Below, in pieces: positions 51,215 to 62,971 of a DNA stretch of 64,000 nt. The DNA is from Rutstroemia sp. NJR-2017a BVV2 (Eukaryota; Ascomycota; Leotiomycetes; Helotiales; Rutstroemiaceae), in the NCBI GenBank assembly GCA_002946415.1, contig NJPS01000013.1:1674001-1738000 (forward strand), written 5' to 3'. The number at the start of each line of letters is the position of its first letter. The first letter of the stretch is position 1. The translations under genes and the position numbers were made by a program. The notes under the pieces are model-generated. The model did not search any database. It saw only the letters and a program-made list of their open reading frames with translations, and was not told the origin of the DNA.

Positions 51215-53159
51215 ATGAACGGCGACACCTACTCATCTAGAGGCATGGCATCTTCATCGACAAAACCTAAAGAAGAAAGTGGAGCCAGTACTGACAAAAG
51301 AGCATCAACAGATAGCCGACATGGCTCATCGAGAGATTATCACGTAGGTATACCTTATCTCTTTGCAAAATCATACCCTGCTAACAATTTCAGTCTCGAG
51401 ATGACCGCCGCGGGGATAGGGATCGCAGACGTTCGCGATCGCCAGGACATCGAGGGTCAAGAAATGCTCGTCGCGACGGAGAAGATTCCTATTCAGCAAG
51501 CCGTGACTATAGAGAACGAGAGCGCGAAGAGAGATATTCAGGCAGAGATCGAAGAGGCGGAGAGCGAGCATGGGATAGAGACCGAGATTCTAGACGTGAT
51601 GCCAGAAGAGATGATGACAGACCACCACGACGGGATAGAGACTTATTCAGCGACAGGCGTGGTGGAGATAACAGACGGGGCGGCGATCGAGGTGACCGTG
51701 GCGACGGAGGATTTGCAGCTCAGCGGGCGGCAGATAGGAAAAAGAGTGCCAGTCCTCCACCAAAGAAGAAGGAGCCTACGCCAGATTTGACAGACATTGT
51801 TCCAATTTTGGAGCGCAAACGCAGACTGACACAATGGGACATCAAGCCTCCGGGATACGAGAACGTTACTGCAGAGCAAGCTAAGCTGTCCGGAATGTTC
51901 CCTCTCCCAGGAGCACCAAGACAACAGCCAATGGACCCAAGCAAACTGCAGGCTTTCATGGCACAACCCAGCGGATCGGTCACCAATGCAGCCCTCAAGC
52001 CATCCAATTCCAGGCAATCGAAGCGTCTTCTTGTTCACAATCTTCCTCCAAATGCCAACGAAGAGACTATCGTTGGATTCTTCAATCTCCAACTCAATGG
52101 ATTGAATGTTGTGGAAGGTTCTGACCCTTGTATCTCAGCACAGGTTTCGAAAGACGGCTCTTTTGCTCTACTCGAATTTAAAGCACCATCCGATGCAACT
52201 GTGGCACTGGCTCTTGATGGGATCACGATGGAGGACAATGACCATATGGTGACAGGAAATGGATCTGTGGACTCACAGGGCCTTTCCATTCGTCGTCCAA
52301 AAGACTATATTGTGCCTGCCGTTACTGATGAAGCGCCGCAAGAACCAGGTGTGGTTTCTAACATCGTCCCTGACACCCAGGATAAGATCAGTGTTACCAA
52401 CATCCCACTATACTTGACCGATGAGCAAGTCACGGAGCTTCTAGTGTCATTCGGGGAGCTCAAAGCATTCGTGCTGGTTAAAGACAACAGCACTGAAGAA
52501 TCACGAGTAAGTTTTCGGAAACGATGTTAAATATAACCTGCTAATACGAATAAAGGGAATTGCCTTCTGCGAGTACACTGATCCTGCAGTGACCGATATT
52601 GCCGTTGAAGGACTCAATGGTTTGGAGCTTGGTGATAAGCACCTGAAAGCCCAGAGAGCCAGCATCGGTAACACTCAGGTTTCTGGTTTAGAAATGAGCG
52701 TTAATGCTATGTCTATGCTTGCTGGAACCACCTCGGCAGATCTCGAGAATGGTAGAGTGTTACAACTCCTCAATATGGTCACACCTGAAGAGCTCATTGA
52801 CAATGATGAATATGAGGGTCAGTGAAATTCTTGGCCTTGTTACTGATGATTACTGACATAAAGGACAGAAATCTGCGAAGATGTGAAGGAGGAATGTGAG
52901 AAATATGGGAAAGTGCTCGACATGAAGATTCCGAGACCCACTGGTGGTAGCAGACAATCCAGTGGTGTGGGTAAGATTTTCGTGAAATTCGATGGTCCCG
53001 AATCAGCAGGCAAGGCTCTTCGTGCTCTTGCAGGCAGAAAGTTTGCAGATCGTACTGTGGTGACTACATATTTCCCAGAGGTATGTTTCTTTCTGATCAC
53101 AACTCCAACGGCCGATACTAATGTGTTTGCAGGAGAACTTCGAAGTCAGCGCCTGGTAG
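51215..53159 (+). CDS. U2AF2: Splicing factor U2AF large subunit (U2AF65/U2AF2)
   Basis: Recognises the polypyrimidine tract and recruits U2 snRNP. Exons are 51215-51343, 51394-52506, 52556-52817, 52869-53080 and 53133-53159; introns are 49-52 nt and the product is 580 residues. The N-terminus is an Arg/Ser/Asp-rich RS-type domain. It is followed by a U2AF35-binding motif region (KRRLTQWDIKPPGYENVT) whose Trp corresponds to human W92. RRM1 starts near residue 253 (KRLLVHNLPPN) and RRM2 near 374 (DKISVTNIPLYL). The C-terminal UHM keeps GRKFADRTVVTTYF with its RxF element and ends ENFEVSAW. The last exon codes for only eight residues. Splice choices were fixed by matching these conserved blocks; alternative acceptors introduce stops. 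Confidence 0.95.
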
Positions 53160-54588
53160 ATGCTCAGTCAAGATTTAGGACACTCGGGCATTACATGCAT
53201 CCCCATCCCCTAATCTCCCAGCCCCATTCCAAGCTCAAGCTTCTCATATACAGGACACTATTTGGCCATCTCACTATCACAGGCAATCAAGTTCTCCTCG
53301 TCTCCGCCAGTCTCAAATTGGTATCTCTCTGTAATTTTAGCATTACCGGGTCTTCTTTCACTGGTACAAAGAGTCTTAACATATTCAGAAAAAGCAAATA
53401 GTCAAAGTTTCCTAACCGTCACAGGCCTGTTTACTAATGAGTTCTGGTTCATGTCATAGAGAAATTCCTGTTAAAAATCGTATTATCTCATAACTAATTG
53501 CTTGACATAAAACAGCACAGTGACCGCAGTGAGAAGTGATAGGAGGTTATGGCGTGAATCGGCACAGCAGCGTCCATATTTCACGGATTCGATCTAATTT
53601 TCATTTGGTTCAGTAGCCGTGAAACCTTTCGTACGATCATTAAGTTACCAGGTCTCCCAGGTACGCTAGTTGATGCGAAAGACTGGTGCTGACGACACTG
53701 CTGGTAGTTGGAACACGTTGGACGAGGTGTTGTAGGATGTTTCACGTCTTTTGGAGGCACAAACTGTCATTGGCATAGACACATAGAGACGAGTATGAAG
53801 GGGAACATGGTTTTTATGACAGTCTAAGTGGATTTCTTAAAGTGAATAGTTGATTGTTTTTTGTACTCCATGATATCTGCCTGTAAACCTACCTGTGATG
53901 CAAAACCAATCCTGGGGCAGTCCTTGCTTGGGCATCGACTCTCAGAACTTGTCCTGTCACCGAAAACCCGGGTCTTTCAGAAACATGCAGAGCATTAAAT
54001 GTGCTCCCAATACCACGTGTTCCTCAATCTCGCTCATCAGTTACGGTCGAAAGGAATTATGCTGGATGTAATTATCTATAAGTAAAGTCAGTAAATACTT
54101 GAGAAAAGAGACTTGTCATGATATGATTGTTGACCGAGAAGATCAGTCAGAAGTCCGTTAAGATCATTGTCCTTCCCGCAGGAAGTCCTAAATCAAGAGG
54201 TACCAGAAAAAATGTAAAATTATGATATCATCATTGGATCTTCTCGGTCAACTAGATGAAGAATTAGGGAGAACTTACATTGATATTTTGTGCAGTTTGC
54301 AGCATCAACGAGACGATTCATTGAATTGCGCGCATGCCATGAAGTTGTAGGAAAGAAGTTCGATTTGAAGATAAAAACGCTCAAAAGGTAAAAATTTCCT
54401 AGCGTATCAAAAACAGTCTAACCATAACGGTGCTAGACGCAAAATTCTAGCTCAACCCTACGCTAAACGAACTCGAATCCCACGCAGACAATTTTCGCGA
54501 CGACGGACATTTCGAACTTTCCTCCCCAACACCTCTCGACAATCTCAATTTACACGACAAACTTCGTCGCCGCCAACCAACCGCAACA
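53160..54588. other. Intergenic: U2AF2 3' region and RPS13 promoter
   Basis: A 1.4-kb tandem spacer with no supported gene. It contains the 16-bp inverted repeat listed separately. The last 100 bases are C/A-rich, ending CAACCGCAACAATG, a leader typical of highly expressed fungal ribosomal-protein genes. Confidence 0.5.
54129..54252. repeat. 16-bp perfect inverted repeat with about 92-nt spacer
   Basis: GTTGACCGAGAAGATC at 54129-54144 and its exact complement GATCTTCTCGGTCAAC at 54237-54252. The inside contains a second weaker pairing of AGTCC-type segments. There is no open frame inside. This could be a foldback RNA or a small degenerate element; no target-site duplication was recognised. 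Confidence 0.7.
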
Positions 54589-55319
54589 ATGGGTCGTCTT
54601 CATTCAAAGGGAAAGGGTATCTCCGCCTCTGCCATTCCATACTCGCGCGCTCCTCCAGCATGGCTCAAGACCACTCCTGAGCAGGTCGTCGACCAAATCT
54701 GCAAGCTCGCCAAGAAGGGTGCTACTCCTTCTCAAATCGGTGTTGTCTTGAGGGATTCCCACGGTGTTGCTCAAGTTAAGGTTGTTACTGGTATGTGGAT
54801 TTTGTCTTGTGCTGTGTGCGATCAGCACCGCATTGTTGTTCGATTTGGTGGACTGCGAAGCTAATTTTTCTACTACTATAGGTAACAAGATCTTGAGAAT
54901 CCTCAAGTCCAACGGTACGGCTCCCATCATATGAACGTATTCACAATTGGCATTGTCGGATTATAGTACATCCACGGTGTATCAATTTGAATCTTACAAC
55001 TGCCTCTGCTTGGTCATAGACTGACAGAGAGACAACATAGGTCTTGCTCCTGAAATCCCAGAGGACCTTTACATGTTGATCAAGAAGGTATGTTCTTCAA
55101 TATCCCATGTGCTAACGACCCCTCGCACTAACCTTTCAACCCAAGGCTGTTGCCGTCCGCAAGCATCTTGAGCGCAACCGAAAAGACAAGGACTCCAAGT
55201 TCCGTCTTATTCTCATCGAATCCCGTATCCACCGTCTCTCCCGATACTACAAGACTGTTGGTGTTCTCCCACCAACCTGGAGATACGAGAGCGCCACTGC
55301 TTCCACCATGGTCGCATAA
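54589..55319 (+). CDS. RPS13: 40S ribosomal protein S13 (uS15)
   Basis: Small-subunit ribosomal protein. Exons are 54589-54790, 54882-54914, 55041-55087 and 55146-55319. The product is 151 residues, the same length as human RPS13. The start [20 protein letters not shown] and the blocks [60 protein letters not shown] and [12 protein letters not shown] are near-invariant in the family. Exon 2 is only 33 nt ([10 protein letters not shown] core), and the introns (91, 126 and 58 nt) are longer than the window's usual 50 nt, as is common for ribosomal-protein genes. It converges with SDC1; 287 bp separate the stop codons. Confidence 0.97.
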
Positions 55320-55606
55320 AAATGTTCTTTTATTGAAGAAAACGGATATGGAGTTGGGGTGTGCACCAAAGTTATTTGCATTACGATTACACTACATGCT
55401 GAGAAAGGCTGTAGAGCTTAGTAGCAGGAATACTGCCTAGCAAATAAAATATCAAGAAACGCACTTCCAAGACTACTTTATCTTGCTGTCCAAATGCTGC
55501 TGAAATTTGCCCATCCCATAATAGCGTACACACGAACTCCCAAGCGCCTGAAGTTGACCACCTAATTTTATGCCCGGGGGTATATCAGATATCTAGCATT
55601 CTCTCA

Positions 55607-56464
55607 TCAATTACCATTTCCTTCCAACTCCTTAGATTTTGCCAGTAGATATTCTCCCAATACTCGTAAAGGATCCTTAGGTCTGTAGACGAAGAAAGTT
55701 AGCAACACAGGACTCCAATGCCGTCAAGTAGTATTCAATTCGTGAACCGCAAAACATGATAGCAATCTAATCCCCTAAACCAAAGAAACAAGAGTAGAAA
55801 AACACTCACTGATCCCTAGCAAGCACCTTCATTCCCTCTAGCAGAACTCCCGTCACCTTCCCATTCAAGTAACTCCTCGCAGAACCACCATGCACACTCG
55901 CCTCACTCGGCAGCGCAGGACCAGGATCGGGATGCTGCGATGTAGCGCGCGAAGTCGACTGCTCGTTGGCAGCGGAATTGGATGCACTTATACCATTGGG
56001 CTTGGGTGTGCCGGTTCGCGGGGGGATGGGCGAGTTTGCAGCGTTTGGATTTATGTTCTGGGATGGTGTGTGAGAGGGTGGAAGGATTGGACTGTGCGAG
56101 CGTTGCGCGGGGTGCAGGATGGCGGGGGACTATGAAGTAGGGGAGAAGGTAAGTCGGGGGGTTGCGACTGAGTGGTAAGTGAATTGGAGGGTGGGAGATT
56201 TGGAGAATTGTAGGAGGAGAGTGTATAAGAGGGGGAGAGGGAAGTAGATCATACATTTGGGCGATGGTGCGGCACATCCTCCATTACCACATCTCGTGTC
56301 GCGCCAGGCATTTGCAAGACAGAAGAAGCCGCCGACGAGGACGCGGCGGGCGTGGAAGATTGTTGGCTCTGCATTGCGAGTTGGTATGCGTGTGCTGCAG
56401 CGCTGATGCTGTTGGATGTAGGCGTGCCGTTGTGCTCTGGATCAGGTGTATTGGATTGGGACAT
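55607..56464 (-). CDS. SDC1: COMPASS subunit Sdc1 (Dpy-30 domain)
   Basis: Predicted subunit of the Set1/COMPASS histone H3K4 methyltransferase. Exons are 56464-56255, 56129-55810 and 55682-55607; introns of 125 and 127 nt, 201 residues. The first 150 residues are Ser/Pro/Ala/Asn-rich and disordered. The C-terminal Dpy-30 motif is created by joining exons 2 and 3: SYLNGKVTGVLLEGMKVLA, then RDQPKDPLRVLGEYLLAKSK. This is the dimerising helix pair that binds Ash2/Bre2. The chosen start (MSQSNTPDPEHN) is the first Met of the disordered leader with reasonable context; the frame is open to 56641, so a longer form cannot be excluded. The gene shares a 298-bp divergent promoter region with FAN1. Confidence 0.88.
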
Positions 56465-56762
56465 TGCAAAGGTATGGCTTTGAGAAGTTTTATGAAGATT
56501 ATGAATGCAAATTTGTGTAGATGGTGGGTCAATTGGTACAATTCTCTGAGTGTTATGCAAATAATTGTTTGGAGCTCTCTGCGTCTGCCACTCTAGATTT
56601 GGAGCACAGAAGCTCGCGTGCTCATGTGAGTTCGCGTACATGGGTAACTAGTGGGACGCGCCTGCTTGGAACAAAAGATGGAACTAAATAATACATCGTT
56701 TACACAATGCAATTGTGCAGTGGCGATGAATTCGTTTCTTGTTTGTATAACAATTCGATAAA
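56465..56762. promoter_or_regulatory. Divergent promoter region, SDC1 / FAN1
   Basis: The 298 bp between start codons must hold both promoters. No specific motif was assigned. Confidence 0.5.
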
Positions 56763-59510
56763 ATGGTTCTCGAAGATCTGAAACCTACAAACTATAACGT
56801 GATGCTGGGTCGGAGGGCTCAGAAATCGGCTACATCATTAAGTATCAAGGACAGTTTCTTTCCGCCGAAGAAACGGTTAAAAACGACTGAAAATACAGAT
56901 GGGGCTGAGTTGAGCTCGCGGTGCGCTTCGGATGATGAAGATGGATTGTCGGTCACTTCGAGGAATCATAGTCCAGTTAGGAGACCGACGAGATCTGAGA
57001 TTCCTGATTCCGATGATGACGATGACGATGACAATGATGTGGAGTTGGAGGACAATATACCTCCGAGGATTACAGAACTCGAAAGCGCTCTACCGCAAGT
57101 CAATACTGACAAAGAGGCAATCGAGAAATATGAAGCAATGCGTGCTGCTGAGGGCACGGATCTTCCTGATGATCTGAAATCGAGGTTGGTTCAGAGAACG
57201 TGGACGAGGGGAAAAAGCAGTATCTATAATGATGCCTTTAATCTTGCATTGGAGACAGTGCTAGAAGACGAGGGACACTTATTTGATGAAAAAGAGTTGG
57301 AGGTCTTTAGGCAATGGGGGGACTTGGATTATGAGGCTCAGCATCTGTAAGTCTTCATCTCGAGCTTGAAGATCATGTAGACTTATACGTCCAGGTATGT
57401 ACGTTTGTTTCTGAGGAAAACTTCAGTCTGGCATAGGATCAATCGTCTGGGATATCATGGTGATCTTACAGATGTTCCTGCTGCCTCTAAGATTCTTCAG
57501 TCTGCTAGGGAATTGCCGCCTTCGACTGCGTCCACTCAAACTAATCCTGCGGAGGCGTTAGCACCGCAGGATACCATTCTTGAAGATAGTTTTACATTTG
57601 CCGATTCCTCGGAGGATGAGATCAAGACCTTAGATGAAGCTTTGGCTTTGCTGAATCTAGACGAGCTTAAAACCCTAGCGAAAGAATTGAAAGTTCAAGG
57701 AAAGAATAAGGCTGATCTGCGGAAAGCACTTCGTGAAACAAGTCAACGCCAGAGCGGTCTTGGTTATGTCGGCCTTAAAAGGGCAGATAGTGGACTTAAA
57801 TCCAAACCAGAATCTCCTGCAGAGCTGGAGGATGATAGTCTCGATCATGTGAACAGGGACGTTCACTTCTTCCGAAAAGTCATGGCAATGACAGGTCCGT
57901 GCATACGACTTTCGCTACCTGCTCTGAAGTTATTCGAAAGAGTACACCTCGTGTTCTATAGATCAACAGAATGGACGGATAAATCTCTAACCACCATCAT
58001 TCTCGCTCGCATCTCCCGTCGCAATTTCCCTTCCTATATTGTCTCTCGCTCCACAAATATATTCCCTACAAGATCTGCGCTTCTCGAATTCGAGGCTTCG
58101 ATTCGTACACAATACCGTGTTGATAGCATACTCGAATTCAATGGCAATCCTGGTAAATCAGGTCTCGAGCAAGTTATGCAGATATTTGAGGAAGTTTATC
58201 CTCGATGGAAGATCCTCCGCTCAGAGGAACAACGCAAAGAAGACCGCGTATACGAAAGCGGAGAAGGTGCTTATCTTCGTAGATTTTCGCCCGCGTGGGT
58301 CTACACTCGCATTGTGCATAAGACTCTTTATGTACTTGGGCGGTTCAAAGAGCATGAGAAAGAGTACGATCTTTTATGTGAACTCCTTGATCAGAGGTTA
58401 TTCCACGCTGCTAGGAGAGGTTCATGGTATCAGCGAAAAGCCCTCCTAGAGGAACACTACATGCACGCATTACGACCGCCTCAAGGCATCAAAGATAACG
58501 AACAAAAAAAACGGCACTGGAAGCGCATTTCTCTCAGCACCTGCGAGAGCGGACTCCAAGACCGCGACTGCCACACAATATATCATTACGACCTCCAAAA
58601 ACGCATCCGCAAACTCGAGAAAAGCCTGAAAATCCCAAAGCGAGAAAAACACGATTTCGGACACGTCCTCCTCGCCAAACCCATCGAGGTCACGATCCAC
58701 GGCATCCAGCTCAAGAAACAATACCCCACACCCACCACTCTCCGCCGTCGCTCCACCGCCCCCAACGGTATCGAAGAGCGCCAACGCAGCACCAAAACCA
58801 TCTGGCTCGACGAGCATGAGGGAGGCGGCGAATGCACCGTTGAAGAACTCGCCCTCTCACACTACCGCGCCCAAGGTCTCAAGGGCTACCATTCCGAAGG
58901 CGGGATCCTGAAAACGCTCTTCGCGTACTTGTTTTTCGATATCCTGTTCCTGTATATCCCGAACGTCTTCCAGACGGAGTATCAGACGTGTCCGCTGGAC
59001 CTGCACACGGATGCGTTTCTGCCGAGTCGCAGCTCGGAGGTCAGGCATCGGCTCGTGGAGATTGAGAATGGCGCGGCGGAGGCGATTGTTAAGAGGGTGT
59101 GGGAGGAACATCATGAGCGGAGGACGTGTGTGGTGGGGTTGAGGTGGGAGTTTGAGGTGGGGGATTTAGTGGAGTGTGTGAGGTGTTTTGGGGGGGAGGG
59201 CCTGGGGAGGGTTATGAGGGTGCTGGTGGAGGAGTATGGGGTTAGGGGGGGTGGGGTGCCGGATTTGGTGCTGTGGGATGGGGGGGAGGATGAGGGGGAG
59301 GAAGGGGAAGAGAAGGAAGGGAAAGTCAAAGTGGAAGGGGGAGGAAATAAGGAAAGGAAAAGAGAAGTTAGATTCGTGGAAGTGAAGAGCGAAAATGATC
59401 GATTAAGCGACACGCAGCGTTTATGGATTCATGTTCTCATGGGCGCCGGGATCAGAGTGGAGTTATGCAATGTACTGGCGAAGGAGGTTAGAGTGGTAAA
59501 TGTTGCATGA
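56763..59510 (+). CDS. FAN1: Fanconi-associated nuclease 1 (FAN1), VRR-NUC family
   Basis: Structure-specific 5' flap nuclease and 5'-3' exonuclease of interstrand-crosslink repair. Exon 1 is 56763-57346 and exon 2 is 57395-59510, with a 48-nt intron; 899 residues. The N-terminus has an acidic Asp run and no visible UBZ finger. The joined block HLYVRLFLRKTSVWHRINRL is the FAN1 signature. A SAP-like segment (LDELKTLAKELKVQGKNKAD) and a helical TPR-like region follow. The C-terminal VRR-NUC core has GVPDLVLWDGG and RFVEVKSENDRLSDTQRLWI, giving the PD...ExK residues. About 25 extra low-complexity Glu/Lys/Gly residues lie between PD and ExK compared with human FAN1, in a very G-rich stretch of DNA. 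Confidence 0.94.
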
Positions 59511-61316
59511 TTAGTGGGTTTTATGGGTGGGTTGATTGGTATATGGGAAGATAGGTTTTGGGTGGGTGTTCTGGTTTGGATGGCTTGGGCTTTACGGGTT
59601 TGGGTGGATGGTATCGTGTAGTAGTTTGTCAGATAGTGGTGTTTAATCTGGAATATACGAGGTTTAGGAGGGGGCTATGATTGTGGATGAGGATTTGCTT
59701 TCTGGGGTGATGATGGTATGTTGTGATGTGTGATATGCTAATGTGCTTAAATGCACCTAACCTGACCTAATGTAATATTCTCTCGCTAATCAGTAGAAAG
59801 AGGAAGATATTTGATTGAAGAACAAAATCTCCTTGCTCCTCCTGTAGCTACACGGTGAGAACACGAACGGGAAAGGCAGTTGGTCAAAAGATAAGGCGAT
59901 GTGAAAGAGGGAAGGATGAATTGTGTGATTAGAACACTACACTATAATACTACGAAGGGCAAACCGCGAAGTCAGTCTGAAAGTGGGAATAGAAAGGTAT
60001 GTGTTTGCTTGCAGAAAGGGGAGGAAAGGAATGGAATGGTATATCGTAATGTGGTGAAGGAGGCAAGTGTGATGCATGCGCGGGAAGTTGAATGAGATAT
60101 CAAATGAGAGTGGTTATGCGGGAAGATCTAGTAGCGGGTTGTAGGAGGGAGGGAGGGTGTGAAGGCATAGCGAAAAGTGGCGGATAATCATATCAGATAT
60201 GCCTTTTTGAGGAGAAGTGGAAGGAAGGGAGGGGGGTGGGGTGGATTGGAGCGGGATGGATGCATATGTGGGGGGATGAGAATGGTAGATGGGGGGATGA
60301 AGTAGGAGGCACGTACAGGTAGGTGTAGATGCAGATTCAGCTGCTGGTGTGGTCGAGATACTTGAGGAGCGTGGTGGTGAGAGGTAAAAGTTGGATCGCG
60401 GCGCGGATGGACTGGGGGAGGGGTTGTTAGGGTACTTGATCTATGGAGGGTTGGGGTTGGATAGGTAGGAAGAAGAAGAGCAGAGGGGTTGCTGTGATGT
60501 AGTAGGGTGAATGGATGAATGAATGAATGGGTACACGACATTGCTGTGAGTTGGTGGTGGGAGGGACCGCCAGAATAAGTAGGGATGTGTGCATATATCA
60601 CATCTACTACACTTAAACACCGAGAGATAAGACACTTTGCAGAAAGACTTGAAGCATATGAACATTAGTGGTGGAGTATAGTTTACAGGTAAATAGATAG
60701 ATAGATGGAGCATTAATATATAAACATGAGCCAGCCAGTATCGCACTGCGCTGCCCAATCCAGGCTTTCCTAGTCTTATCCTCAAACATCTAATTCGTAC
60801 ATTATGTACAGTACAGTACAAAACAAACCTGCCATGAAAGCACAGCATTTTGTCTTTCCTTTTTGACGCCTTTTCGTCAGTGCTAATAATAATAAGGGTA
60901 TATGTAGTTTCGTGATATGTTCATGCATGCTATGCAGCAGATCCGTTCCGTTCCTTTCCTTTCCTTTCCTGTTCGCCGACCATGAGCCCAAAACCTCAAC
61001 CTTGACATGTGCAAGGGACGTTTGTTGTCTCTTTAATTTCCCATTCCCACCCACCGACTAACCGACCTTCCTTGTTATGCAGCCAGCTGTCCTACCTGCC
61101 TTTGGGCATGGTTATATGATGTTTTTTTCTGTCCGTCCCATGTGCAATTGTATACAGCGAGTCTTTCCTTCTTGACTTGGCTGTCTGACTGTCTTTCTTC
61201 TTCACTCATGCATCATGGATGCGTGTCCGACCTCGGATACAATGGCCGTGGTAATTGATTGTCAAAAATAAATCAGAGAATTGTAGATAAGAAAATTTCC
61301 CTCGCCATGCTTTAGC
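59511..61316. other. Convergent intergenic region FAN1 / 7TM receptor
   Basis: About 1.8 kb holding two 3' flanks. It is G-rich on + to the left (59510-60600) with degenerate GGAT/GGTG units. Two overlapping TACAGTA heptamers lie at 60807-60818. Short open frames are low-complexity. No supported gene. Confidence 0.5.
60951..60970. repeat. TTCCT pentanucleotide repeat
   Basis: Four tandem TTCCT units. Confidence 0.8.
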
Positions 61317-62971
61317 TTACGTCTTATTAATAGCCAGTGTATCGATAGGCGGAGCGTAAGTGGTAGTGGAATCCCACGACTGCGGAGGCTTGGGCGACGA
61401 AAATGATCGAGACGGCGACTTGTATCTTGCTTCTCTGCCGAAGTAATCCGGTGTTTCGCGGCCGCTCTTGGCGACGGGCGAGATGGCGGTTATTTCGGAT
61501 GGCGTAACGCTCGTGTATGTTTCGGTACCTTTGCTGTCGCGGTTGTCGCGGTCTTTGCTGAGCATTTCGTAATTGCCGGGATCTTTGTACGTGTGGTGCG
61601 CGTCTGCGCTGACGAATTCGTTGTTGGGTCGTACTTTGCCGCGGATCATCTCGTACCAGCCGGTGAACATGGATAGTCTTCCGAGGAAGATTAGGGCCCA
61701 AATACCGTTCATCTAGTACGTTTGTTAGCGTGTAAGCATGATGCAGGTGAAGTGGGAAACTTACGGATAGCAAGACAAGAACCGCGGCCACGGTGGCTTC
61801 ATTGACTACCAACTTGTTCGCTAGTGGAAGACATTGTTCTTTATCGCCACCAGTTCGGAGAATGCACGTTAGCCACTCCTGAGCCTTCATGGGGTCCTTT
61901 AGAATATTCGTTGAGAGATCATCCATGAAAACAAACACGATTGCGAAGAAGATGACGTCAGCAACAATCAAAAGCACGAGAGTGATGCCTCTCCACTGCA
62001 ATTCAATCACACGGCGTACTCGGCGGTAGGCTTGTTTCGGAGAAATCGTTCGAACGCTGTTTGTGTATGATGGAAGGACTCCAGAACTGTTCGTTGTGTT
62101 CGAGGTGTCGGACAAGGAAGCGAGATAGACTCTGATACAGTATCCGAAGGTGATGAATTGCATCACGACGGTCGCACCCGAGAAGACGAGCAACGGAATC
62201 CAGAAATCAGCAAGACTGTCCTTGTGGTTGACGTGGCAGGTGTTGCCGAATCGGAAGGAAACACCGCTGAAGACCAAGGCGAAGGTCAACGCAATCGCAG
62301 GTATGCCCCATCCAGTCACCAGTGCTCCCCACATAAACATCTTCCCGAGAACTACTTGCCAGCAGATCTGCAAATGCAGGGCCAATGATCGAAGGAATAG
62401 CCACATAATACCACACCACCCGCCAGCCATTATGAATGCACCGGAGAAGGCACATGTCACACTAGATTTCATATCGTTCGGGGTAATTTCGTTAAAGCAC
62501 TGGTCTGGGTTGGCACCAAGTGGTATAATAAAGCCCAGCTATTGGAAGGATGCGTTAGATTCAAGACTGGAGTGGTGTCGAGGATTCTACTCACCTGCAT
62601 CATGATAGTAGCCACAGTCAAGCATACGCTAAGGTAATGTCTGTGAGTTTTGTCAACTGGTAGGAAGGCGAATGACGCTAGTAGAAAGACCGAGCATAGC
62701 ATTGCTGCTACGTTGATCCAGTTGCTCGACTCGGTGATGGTGTTGATGTTCTCCGAGTACAGCCAATCGCTCTGTGGACATGGTAGGCAGCAGATAACTC
62801 CCAAAGTTTCCGAGCAAAATCTTCCACTGGTGACTTGAAAATAAGGTCAGTATCATGATATATCCAACGGAAGAAGAGTCACATACATCCACCGGTCTCT
62901 GGGAAGAGACTTGCGTCGAGAAAGGGAGGAGGGCATCTCCCTTGGAAGGAAGCCGTCGAAGAGGAATTCAT
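61317..62971 (-). CDS. Seven-transmembrane receptor, Frizzled/secretin-like fungal class
   Basis: Predicted plasma-membrane receptor. Exons are 62971-62887, 62833-62595, 62538-61765 and 61712-61317; introns are 52-56 nt, 497 residues. The short N-terminus has cysteines (GRCPPPF, SGRFCSETLGVICCLPCP). Hydrophobic segments follow: VAAMLCSVFLLASFAFLPV, LSVCLTVATIMMQLGFIIPL, AFIMAGGWCGIMWLFLRSL, WGALVTGWGIPAIALTFALV, WIPLLVFSGATVVMQFITFG, ITLVLLIVADVIFFAIVFVF and VAAVLVLLSMNGIWALIFLG. Cysteines after TM2 and before TM5 (NTCHVNHKDS) could form the usual extracellular disulfide. The cytoplasmic tail of about 110 residues is Ser/Thr/Lys-rich. The arrangement resembles Frizzled/Smoothened- and family-2-like receptors annotated in ascomycetes; ligand and G-protein coupling are unknown. 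No cysteine-rich Frizzled ectodomain is present. Confidence 0.85.
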
